This document shows positions 1 to 5,924 of a stretch of 29,024 nt of DNA, one piece after another; within the stretch, counting starts at the first letter, position 1, and every line of letters starts with the position of its first letter. The notes under the pieces were generated by a model. It was not told where the DNA came from. It made no database searches and saw only the letters and a list, made by a program, of their open reading frames with translations. Origin of the DNA: Thiotrichales bacterium (GTDB lineage Bacteria; Pseudomonadota; Gammaproteobacteria; J044). The stretch lies in NCBI GenBank assembly GCA_024762895.1, contig JANTGN010000004.1, forward strand, positions 1-29,024, given 5' to 3'. The position numbers were made by a program, and so were the translations under genes.

Positions 1-1401
1 CATGATGGGCAGGCCGTGACTACCGACGACTTTTGTTCAGCCATGGCAGATGCCAATCAGGTTGATCTCAGCCAGTTTGGTCGCTGGTATGAGCAAGCCG
101 GAACGCCGGTGCTTTCGGCCCTTGATGAATGGGATGAGGAAACCGGGAAATATCGCCTGATACTGAGCCAGACCTGTCCAGCAACGCCACAACAGCCTGA
201 AAAACAGCCCTTTATGATACCTGTCAGGATGGGGTTATTAGGCGCTGATGGTCAGCCTATGCCCTTGCAATTAACAACAGAGGACAGCCCCGCGGGTAGC
301 GAGCGAGTGCTGGTTGTGACCGAGGCTGAACAGACCTTTGAATTTCAGGAGGTGACTCAGAGACCACTGCCTTCATTGCTACGAGGTTTTTCCGCCCCGG
401 TAAGGCTTGAGTACCCCTACAGTCGCCAGCAACTGGCCTTTCTAATGGCCCACGACCGGGATGACTTTAATCGCTGGGATGCCGGGCAGAAGCTGGCCAT
501 GGAGCTGATCCTTGAATTGATTGCTGACTATCAGGCCGGTAATCAGCTGGTCCTCGATCCAGCGTTGATAGAAGCCTATTCAGTGGTACTCAGGGATGCG
601 GAGTCAGACCCTGCATTTGTTGCTGAAGCCCTCAGTCTTCCGGGGGAGGCCTATATCGCTGAACAAATGCAGGAGGTTGATGTGGATGCCATTCATGCTG
701 TGCGCATCTTCATACAAAAGACTCTGGCTGGAGGACTTGAAGATTCCTTCATGACGCTGTGGCAAGGCCTGTCGGATAAACAGCAGGTCTATACCCTGGA
801 TGCTGAGGCCATGGGTGAACGTCGTCTGAAAAACCTGTGTCTATCTTACCTCGTCACTCTCGAGAAGGAAGGGGTTATCCATGCTGCGGTCAAGCAGTTT
901 GAACTGGCTGACAACATGACCGATAGCATGGGTGCACTGCATGCCCTGAATCATGCGGAGCATATCGCTCGTGATCAATGTCTTAAGGACTTTCATGATC
1001 GCTGGCAGACCAATACCCTGGTTATGGACAAGTGGTTTGGGCTGCAGGCAATGTCTCAGCGTAGTGATACCCTGGAGCGGGTGGTTGAGCTGATGGGCCA
1101 TCCTCTGTTTAGTATGAAAAACCCGAATAAGGTCCGTGCACTGATTGGAGCATTTGCTCAGGCAAACCCCACCGGTTTTCATCGTAAGGATGGGGCGGGC
1201 TATCGGTTTCTTGCTGAACGCGTGAAGGAGCTGGATGCGATGAATCCCCAGATTGCGGCACGTCTGGTCAAGGCCTTTGGCAGATGGCGTCGATATGATG
1301 CCGATCGCCAGCAAATGATGCAAAAGGAATTACAGGGCATTATGGCCCATGAGGGCCTGTCACAGGATGTCTATGAAATTGTCGCCAAGAGCCTGGCCTA
1401 G
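1..1401 (+). CDS. pepN: Aminopeptidase N, C-terminal part (5' truncated by window)
   Basis: The reading frame is open from base 1 (His-Asp-Gly-Gln-Ala...) to a TAG at 1399-1401, so the gene enters from the left. About 466 residues are visible, roughly the second half of an ~880-residue M1-family zinc aminopeptidase. The opening segment (HDGQA, then DDFCSAM, then WYEQAGTP) matches the end of the catalytic region of E. coli PepN, followed by the Ig-like and long alpha-helical C-terminal domains that close over the active site. The GAMEN and HEXXH zinc motifs lie upstream, outside the window, so activity cannot be judged here. The enzyme removes N-terminal residues from peptides in the cytoplasm. 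The GTG at base 16 is an internal valine, not a start. Its stop overlaps that of the convergent MOSC gene by four bases. Confidence 0.95.
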   Translation, partial: HDGQAVTTDDFCSAMADANQVDLSQFGRWYEQAGTPVLSALDEWDEETGKYRLILSQTCPATPQQPEKQPFMIPVRMGLLGADGQPMPLQLTTEDSPAGSERVLVVTEAEQTFEFQEVTQRPLPSLLRGFSAPVRLEYPYSRQQLAFLMAHDRDDFNRWDAGQKLAMELILELIADYQAGNQLVLDPALIEAYSVVLRDAESDPAFVAEALSLPGEAYIAEQMQEVDVDAIHAVRIFIQKTLAGGLEDSFMTLWQGLSDKQQVYTLDAEAMGERRLKNLCLSYLVTLEKEGVIHAAVKQFELADNMTDSMGALHALNHAEHIARDQCLKDFHDRWQTNTLVMDKWFGLQAMSQRSDTLERVVELMGHPLFSMKNPNKVRALIGAFAQANPTGFHRKDGAGYRFLAERVKELDAMNPQIAARLVKAFGRWRRYDADRQQMMQKELQGIMAHEGLSQDVYEIVAKSLA

Positions 1402-2210
1402 GATGACTCGATAATCTCAATCGTATCACCGAGTCTCAGTAACCCGGTACCACGATGAATCAGGTTTTGTCCAAAAAAGACCTGTTTGTCTTTTTTCCGA
1501 TAGGTGGCCAGGGTCTTGAGGGGTTCTCGATCGGGATGGTGTTCTGCGGTTTCCGGGTCAACGGTCGTGATGATACATCGAGAGCAGGGCTTTACGACAT
1601 CGAACAGGATTCCTCCGATGCGTATTGTTTGCCATTGATCCTCGGCATAGGGCGGACAACCTTTAACCACAAGGTTGGGCCGGAAACGACGCATGGGCAA
1701 AGGGCTGTCCAGTCTTTGATTCAGGTCTGCCAGAGAACCTTCAGAGATGAGTAGCAGGGGGAAACCGTCGGCAAAGCTGGTGATATCACCGCTTCGCGCA
1801 TAGCCAGGGTCAACCTGGCGGTTCATCTCATCGGGCATAAAGACCAGTCTCACGGGGTGATGAAGGAACTGGCTGAACCACTCATTAATCTCATCATTGG
1901 CGGCAAGGGCCCTGCATTGGTCCTTCCAGACCTGGACCTCAAGAATTTCACCTTGATTGAGCTCGAGAGGAAGGACCAGGTCGGAATGGCCCTGGGCACA
2001 GACAAGAAGGGCATCCGATTCGATATGCGTATGAATCAGGGCCATGCGGGGTAGTTGTCTCTGGGTCAGGAATTGCCCCTGACTGTCCACCAGCATCCAG
2101 CGCCGATCGTATTCCAGGCCCCGTGAAACTAAGGTCGCCTGATCCAGGCTGATACCCCGTGTAGATTTAATGGGATAGCTATGTATCCCGGTTAGGCTGA
2201 TTTCAGGCAT
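1398..2210 (-). CDS. MOSC-domain protein (YcbX/mARC-like), no ferredoxin domain
   Basis: A 270-residue protein with an N-terminal MOSC beta-barrel domain (about residues 1-118, opening with the typical HSYPIKS and the GLEYDRRWMLVD segment) and a MOSC domain (about 125-268). The segment KPCSRCIITTVDPET holds Cys209 and Cys212. In mARC and YcbX the cysteine of the RCxxTTVD motif coordinates the molybdenum cofactor, so this is probably a Moco enzyme reducing N-hydroxylated compounds. E. coli YcbX is ~370 residues because of a C-terminal 2Fe-2S ferredoxin domain. That domain is absent here, so an outside electron donor would be needed. The substrate is unknown. The gene converges on pepN, and the two stops share the palindrome CTAG. 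The ATG at 2208-2210 has no obvious Shine-Dalgarno. A small ORF lies 44 bases upstream on the same strand. Confidence 0.85.
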   Translation of the reverse strand: MPEISLTGIHSYPIKSTRGISLDQATLVSRGLEYDRRWMLVDSQGQFLTQRQLPRMALIHTHIESDALLVCAQGHSDLVLPLELNQGEILEVQVWKDQCRALAANDEINEWFSQFLHHPVRLVFMPDEMNRQVDPGYARSGDITSFADGFPLLLISEGSLADLNQRLDSPLPMRRFRPNLVVKGCPPYAEDQWQTIRIGGILFDVVKPCSRCIITTVDPETAEHHPDREPLKTLATYRKKDKQVFFGQNLIHRGTGLLRLGDTIEIIESS

Positions 2211-2254
2211 AGAGCGAGTTTATCACGAGCCCGATTGGCCGCCTCTGTCACAGC

Positions 2255-2431
2255 TTATAATTTCTGTGGTGCGCTGGCCACAGGGCGTACCCCTGCTGCG
2301 CGTAGTAATTGCTGTATCTGATAACCGACGGAACCCAGATCTTCATGCTGAATAATTAACCCCGCCATCAGTCTATGGGGAGTTGAATGTGGTGGATAGA
2401 GCGTTATTATTGTTGCTGTATGCAGGTTCAT
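2255..2431 (-). CDS. Hypothetical 58-residue protein
   Basis: The open frame on this strand extends further upstream, but the ATG at 2429-2431 is preceded by AGGAG with a 7-base spacer (AGGAGTTCAAAATG), the best ribosome binding site in the neighbourhood. It gives a 58-residue product that starts MNLHTATIITLYPP and ends VASAPQKL. The protein has no cysteine, no membrane segment and no motif I recognise. The middle (LGSVGYQIQQLLRAAG) could form an amphipathic helix. It lies 44 bases upstream of the MOSC gene on the same strand, so the two may be cotranscribed, and it is divergent from the FGE-like gene at 2537. A longer version starting at 2599 would overlap that gene and lacks such a start site. 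Evidence is limited to the ribosome binding site and the otherwise empty interval. Confidence 0.45.
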   Translation of the reverse strand: MNLHTATIITLYPPHSTPHRLMAGLIIQHEDLGSVGYQIQQLLRAAGVRPVASAPQKL

Positions 2432-2536
2432 TTTGAACTCCTGAAATGTATCCGCCATTCCGATATTTAGACCAAAATAACCTGAATCGCCATCGAGTCG
2501 GCATTTGAATGGCCCTTTTGAGTTGAGAATAGCAAC

Positions 2537-3442
2537 ATGAATATGAGTTCTAGCGTATCTGAAACCGATGTTCGGAACAGTCAGAGGATCTTTATCCACG
2601 ACCTGGATCGGGAGGGGCTGAGGAAGCTACAGGGGCAGGCAGCCGTATCTTTGGGTCTGAATCGCTATTTTCAGGATGTCATGAAAGATGGGAACAAGGG
2701 ACCCGAAATGGCGGTAATTCCAGCCGGCACGTTTGAAATGGGTTCGAATCATCGTGAATTCGGTCATCGGCCCGAAGAGGCCCCGCAGCATTATGTGACC
2801 ATTCAGAAGGCCTTTGCCTTGGGCCGACACACCATTACGGCGGAACAGTTTGAGGCCTTTCGTTCCGAGACTGGCTGGTATTTTCGCCCGGATTTGATCT
2901 CGGCTGAAGGGCGTTTTCCCGTCATAAATATTCGTATAGCCGATGCACAGCGTTACGCCGACTGGCTCTCAGATCAGACCGGTAAGTCATATCGGCTTCC
3001 CAACGAGGCGGAGTGGGAGTATGCCTGTCGTTCCGGAACCCTCACCCCCTTTTCCTTTGGTAAGAGTGTGAGTTGCCGAGATGTCCATTTCAATGCGGCC
3101 TTTCCCTATAACGAGGCCAGGGACCGCAGGCGATGGTTTTTACCTCGGTGTCTCCCCATGCCCAAGGCCCTGATGGTTGGGAGTCTGGCCGATAATCACT
3201 GGGGGCTTTTTGAGATGCATGGTAATGTGCAGGAGTTCACCAGTACTGCCTGGGTGCCGCATCATTGTCTGAGCCATCACGACGGATCGCCCAAAGAGAC
3301 TGCCGATCCGAAAAGGATCGTTGTCAAGGGTGGTTCCTGGTTTGATCCAGCCGTCATGGCAAGAAGTGCGGCACGGATGCCGCGCCTCAGGGATGAGCTG
3401 GATGTGAATCTGGGATTTCGCCTGGTACGCGAACTAGATTAG
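2537..3442 (+). CDS. FGE-sulfatase (SUMF1-fold) domain protein, catalytic cysteines absent
   Basis: A 301-residue protein. From about residue 57 it shows the formylglycine-generating-enzyme fold signature: VIPAGTFEMGS, then the EEAPQHYVTI strand, RLPNEAEWEYACR (about 150-165), WGLFEMHGNVQEF and the closing VKGGSW and LGFRLVRE. In true formylglycine-generating enzymes the GGS motif is followed by two active-site cysteines. Here it reads GGSWFDPAVMARSA, with neither cysteine, so sulfatase activation is unlikely. Relatives without these cysteines include EgtB-like, PvdO-like and various ligand-binding proteins. The first ~50 residues are a non-conserved lead. No signal peptide is visible. The start at ATG 2537 has only a weak GAG upstream. 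The stop overlaps that of the convergent membrane-protein gene by four bases. The fold is certain; the function is not. Confidence 0.8.
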   Translation: MNMSSSVSETDVRNSQRIFIHDLDREGLRKLQGQAAVSLGLNRYFQDVMKDGNKGPEMAVIPAGTFEMGSNHREFGHRPEEAPQHYVTIQKAFALGRHTITAEQFEAFRSETGWYFRPDLISAEGRFPVINIRIADAQRYADWLSDQTGKSYRLPNEAEWEYACRSGTLTPFSFGKSVSCRDVHFNAAFPYNEARDRRRWFLPRCLPMPKALMVGSLADNHWGLFEMHGNVQEFTSTAWVPHHCLSHHDGSPKETADPKRIVVKGGSWFDPAVMARSAARMPRLRDELDVNLGFRLVRELD

Positions 3443-3876
3443 AGTCTCGTTCCCAGCAAAACGAGGACCCACAGACTGCCCAGGATCTGGCAACAGAGCA
3501 GGGCGGCCAATAATCCTATATTGAGCCGATACATTCGCATGCCCCCTGCATCACCACTCAGGCCCTCATTCCAGCTATTGATGGCCAGTCGTAACAGATG
3601 AATTCTTGAGAAAATCAGGCTCATGGCGATGATACCCAAGAGGAAACCGGCGTCGCCATTCCCCGTCAGGGCACTGCTAAACGCGGCAATCAGTGACAGT
3701 ATGGAAGATAACCAGAAAAAAAGGGATGCCCCCTTCCTCAAGACCTCGGCCTGAGGAATAAACCGGCCAGAAAAGAAGATCAGGATTGCCATTGACAACA
3801 GTACGCCGGATAAAAGCCCTGTCATGAGCAGGCCTAAGGTTCCCAGAATACTATCAATATTTGGTATATCGGTCAT
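3439..3876 (-). CDS. Four-helix integral membrane protein of unknown function
   Basis: A 145-residue hydrophobic protein with four predicted transmembrane segments at about residues 10-36, 51-70, 76-96 and 118-143. The short polar links include ISGRF/IPQAEVLRKG and a Gly-rich loop around NEGLSGDAGGMR. The overall plan (four helices, with an Arg-His pair and an Asn near the start of the third loop) faintly recalls DUF1772/DUF4149 (TMEM205-like) proteins, but I cannot assign it with any certainty. No Shine-Dalgarno is apparent before the ATG at 3874-3876. The gene converges on the FGE-like gene with a four-base stop overlap and diverges from the exported-protein pair, its start lying 72 bases from theirs. 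Confidence 0.65.
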   Translation of the reverse strand: MTDIPNIDSILGTLGLLMTGLLSGVLLSMAILIFFSGRFIPQAEVLRKGASLFFWLSSILSLIAAFSSALTGNGDAGFLLGIIAMSLIFSRIHLLRLAINSWNEGLSGDAGGMRMYRLNIGLLAALLCCQILGSLWVLVLLGTRL

Positions 3877-3948
3877 GATCGCGCTTTTATGCTAATGTTT
3901 GAGCAGAAATTATCAAGTCATCTTCCCCTTAAAACAGGAGCCTGGGAA

Positions 3949-4428
3949 ATGCGAAACATCGTGCTGAGTCTCATGTTATTGATTATATCTTCGGTGGCCC
4001 TTGCAGGTAGTAATGGAGGTTCCCCGGAACTCTATCGTGTTGCCAAGGGTGCGGTCGTCGAAATTACAGAGTCGTTCTATGCCGGTAGTCATACGGTAGA
4101 CTTTAAAAAGGGGCAAAAGGCCGGCTGGTTTACCGTTGGTAGTACCGATCCCAAGTGCAGGCTCGTTTTTAAAAAAACCCCTAATGAGGAAGTCAAGGAC
4201 GGGCGATATCGTGTCATCAAAACCAGTCACGATGAATTTGCTAATGGTGATAGCCAATTTACCCTGACTACAGCCCTTTTTCTAAGTACCATCAATGGCC
4301 CGCCTGCTACCCGAATCGAATGTACGCAATCTGGCTACTATAATGAAAGTGATATCGGTCCAATTACCGTTCAGACCTTTAAATATACCGTAGGCAATTA
4401 TCTGGAAATTACGTTCGATAGCGAATGA
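3949..4428 (+). CDS. Exported protein of unknown function, paralogue of the next gene
   Basis: A 159-residue protein with a clear Sec signal peptide: Arg at position 2, a hydrophobic stretch from 4 to 17, and an ALA cleavage site after residue 19. I start it at ATG 3949, not at the upstream ATG 3889, because AGGAG (3936-3940) sits eight bases before it and the longer form would bury the signal peptide behind 20 polar residues. The mature part is probably beta-rich and holds two cysteines (70 and 125), likely a disulfide. The pattern FxxGQ...C70...DGRYR...C125 recurs in the lipoprotein encoded one base downstream, so the two look like paralogues. It is likely periplasmic and cotranscribed with that gene. 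I do not recognise a named family, and nothing points to an enzyme. Confidence 0.7.
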   Translation: MRNIVLSLMLLIISSVALAGSNGGSPELYRVAKGAVVEITESFYAGSHTVDFKKGQKAGWFTVGSTDPKCRLVFKKTPNEEVKDGRYRVIKTSHDEFANGDSQFTLTTALFLSTINGPPATRIECTQSGYYNESDIGPITVQTFKYTVGNYLEITFDSE

Positions 4429-4429
4429 G

Positions 4430-4930
4430 ATGACAACTGTGCAAATACCAGTTTTGACCCTCTTGGTAATCATCCTGACAGGTTGTGCGGGGATGTCATC
4501 AAGATCTGTGCCAGTTGAGTTTGCGAACAAGGAAATCGTGGTTGGCACCCCCATCCTGATGCGTGCCGATCATTTTTCCGCCTGGTTTCAATATGGTGAG
4601 CAGGTGACCCAGCGCGAGATCACGATTTGGGATGATTATTGTAATATTCGCATCAAGGGGGCATCCCAGCCACAAAGCTGGTACTGGGAGGAAGGACGTT
4701 ATCGCATCACGGGCTTTAGCTGGTTTGATGACATGTGTTCTCGTAAAGACTGTGATTTAGTACAGCGCTATCAGTTAGAGACCCTTTCCGGGGTAGAGGC
4801 AGCAGATATTACCTGCCGATATCGTTACGCCTTTGGGGATTACCAGGCCCTCACCGGACCCCATATCCTCAGTCCACAGCAACTGGATGCCATATTGGGT
4901 GATTATCTCAATCTGGTTGAGCAGCAATAA
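4430..4930 (+). CDS. Outer-membrane-type lipoprotein of unknown function
   Basis: A 166-residue protein whose N-terminus ends in a lipobox, Leu-Thr-Gly-Cys at residues 16-19, followed by Ala at +2, which favours the outer membrane. The mature part has Cys71, Cys103, Cys108 and Cys129. Cys71 and Cys129 sit where the upstream protein has Cys70 and Cys125, and EEGRYRI at 88-93 corresponds to its DGRYRV, so both share a fold. The segment with Phe53, Gln54 and Gly56, then DYCNI, recalls a group of proteobacterial lipoproteins of 160-190 residues with no known role. That resemblance is from memory and untested. The ATG at 4430 follows the TGA of the preceding gene after one base, which implies translational coupling. 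The next gene is convergent, 15 bases away. Confidence 0.72.
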   Translation: MTTVQIPVLTLLVIILTGCAGMSSRSVPVEFANKEIVVGTPILMRADHFSAWFQYGEQVTQREITIWDDYCNIRIKGASQPQSWYWEEGRYRITGFSWFDDMCSRKDCDLVQRYQLETLSGVEAADITCRYRYAFGDYQALTGPHILSPQQLDAILGDYLNLVEQQ

Positions 4931-4945
4931 ATTTAATAAGAACAA

Positions 4946-5146
4946 TCAGCTGGTTTTCTTGGCTAGTTTGATGCAGTCTTCACGCCAGAGGCATTGTTCC
5001 TGTCCGCAGCTATTGACCCAGTCAGTGGCAAAGCAGGGGCTGTTGTTCTCGCTTTCCTGAATGGCTCTGACCAGGGCTACCTTGGTCAGTTTGCCGGTCT
5101 TGAGGCCCTGTGACTTAGCAATTTCTCGTATTTCCTGCATTTTCAT
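4946..5146 (-). CDS. SAP/Rho-N-like helix protein with C-terminal Cys4 cluster
   Basis: A 66-residue protein. Residues 1-31 form a two-helix SAP or Rho-N-like module (MKMQEIREIAKSQGL, then GKLTKVALVRAIQ), a type that usually touches nucleic acid. Residues 38-58 hold four cysteines (38, 47, 52, 58) with spacing C-x8-C-x4-C-x5-C and end in CLWREDC, which could bind a metal. Small proteins with this two-part plan occur across gammaproteobacteria without a known role. The start is set at ATG 5144-5146 because AGGAG lies nine bases before it. The alternative start 13 codons upstream would place that site inside the gene. It is convergent with the lipoprotein gene. DNA or RNA binding is an inference from the fold only. 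Confidence 0.72.
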   Translation of the reverse strand: MKMQEIREIAKSQGLKTGKLTKVALVRAIQESENNSPCFATDWVNSCGQEQCLWREDCIKLAKKTS

Positions 5147-5323
5147 TTCATTGATCTCCTGGCAGTTTAATAATAATTCGCACAATTTTAGACAGTGTTT
5201 ATGACAGAAACTTTACACATTTCGTGCCAGATCTTTCTTTTATTCTGTAATTGATACCTAAGTACGTATTTTAAGAGCGATTCCACTCAACTGCCAGAAT
5301 TTTATAGGGCCAGATGAAGATTT

Positions 5324-5391
5324 TTCATTGCACCAATTTGGATATTCCATGTTGTCCTTTGGTCTTAAATCCACCAGATTTGTGCAATGAA
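5324..5391. repeat. Inverted repeat, two 10-bp perfect arms 48 bp apart
   Basis: TTCATTGCAC at 5324-5333 and its exact complement GTGCAATGAA at 5382-5391. The match continues inward with a few mismatches to CCAATTTGG versus CCAGATTTG, so the arms are about 19 bases with roughly three mismatches. No U-run follows, so it is not a terminator. It could be a pair of half-sites for a regulator, a stem of a structured RNA, or chance. Confidence 0.6.
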
Positions 5392-5410
5392 TCCCTAAAA
5401 GAGTGTGAGG

Positions 5411-5420
5411 GGGTTAACCC
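5411..5420. repeat. Perfect 10-bp palindrome GGGTTAACCC
   Basis: The sequence equals its own reverse complement and lies 69 bases upstream of the Sel1-repeat gene, a position suitable for an operator. Short palindromes also arise by chance, and no matching second copy was seen nearby. Confidence 0.35.
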
Positions 5421-5489
5421 TTTGGGCAAGACTGACTTGTTTGTCTTCTGCAAAGCGCTAGGATGAAATTGAAAGGGAGGGAGATAATC

Positions 5490-5855
5490 ATGCGACGTTT
5501 AATCAGTTTAAGTATTACTGGATTGATGTTGTTATCGACGACATCAATGGCAGCCCCTGTAGATCAGGCTGACCCGGTGCTGATGTACGAAGTAGGTATG
5601 AATTACCTGCATGGCCGTAATGGACATGAAAGGGATGCCCGTCGAGCCGCCGAATATTTTCAAACCCTGGCCGAACAGCAGTGGTCTGTTGCTCAGAATC
5701 GCCTCGGAGAAATGTACGAACAGGGGCTGGGTGTACCTCGTGATCTGGACTTGGCCGTGTCCTGGTATGAGCGTGCCGCAGAGCAGGGGCATCCCATTGC
5801 CAAGGCCCATGTCAAGAAGCTGAAGGTACAGCAATCCTTAACCGCTTCTCGTTAG
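5490..5855 (+). CDS. Sel1-repeat (TPR-like) periplasmic protein
   Basis: A 121-residue protein with a Sec signal peptide (Arg-Arg at 2-3, hydrophobic core to about residue 18, likely cleavage near SMA-AP at 21) and two Sel1-like repeats. The first, less regular, covers about residues 30-62 (MYEVGMNYLHGR, then AAEYFQTLAEQ). The second is canonical at about 66-101 (AQNRLGEMYEQGLGVPRD, then AVSWYERAAEQG). Sel1 repeats are paired helices that bind other proteins, so a scaffold or adaptor role in the periplasm is likely; the partner is unknown. I start at ATG 5490 because GGGAGGGAG lies just upstream. The in-frame ATG at 5463 would add nine polar residues. Transcription ends at the hairpin at 5891. 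Confidence 0.8.
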   Translation: MRRLISLSITGLMLLSTTSMAAPVDQADPVLMYEVGMNYLHGRNGHERDARRAAEYFQTLAEQQWSVAQNRLGEMYEQGLGVPRDLDLAVSWYERAAEQGHPIAKAHVKKLKVQQSLTASR

Positions 5856-5890
5856 GAAGTCTCCTTAGATAGTAGTGTGTCTCGCTTTGA

Positions 5891-5917
5891 GGCCGCCTGT
5901 ACCGGCGGCCTTTTTTT
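5891..5917 (+). terminator. Rho-independent terminator after the Sel1-repeat gene
   Basis: A perfect 7-bp GC stem (GGCCGCC at 5891-5897, GGCGGCC at 5904-5910) with a 6-base loop, followed by seven T residues at 5911-5917. It lies 36 bases after the Sel1-repeat stop and also separates it from the convergent ppc. On the minus strand the hairpin is not followed by a T-run, so it mainly serves the plus strand. Confidence 0.92.
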
Positions 5918-5924
5918 ATGCGCC

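Larger units (their letters stand above)
5147..5489. other. 343-base gap between divergent small genes
   Basis: This AT-rich stretch holds no convincing gene. It must carry the promoters of the divergent genes at 5146 (minus) and 5490 (plus). On the minus strand TAAAAT (5185-5190) is a fair -10 box for the SAP-like gene, without a good -35. Two DNA symmetries stand out: a long-range inverted repeat at 5324-5391 and the perfect palindrome GGGTTAACCC at 5411-5420. A weak AAGAC/GTCTT pair at 5428-5447 follows. I see no strong plus-strand sigma-70 promoter. A small RNA cannot be ruled out. Confidence 0.5.

Noticed and set aside
841..1323. 160-codon open frame on the minus strand inside pepN
   Set aside because: It is antisense to a strongly conserved gene, has no family features, and looks like a codon-bias shadow.
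2537..3442. True formylglycine-generating enzyme
   Set aside because: The two active-site cysteines after the GGS motif are absent, and no sulfatase gene is nearby.
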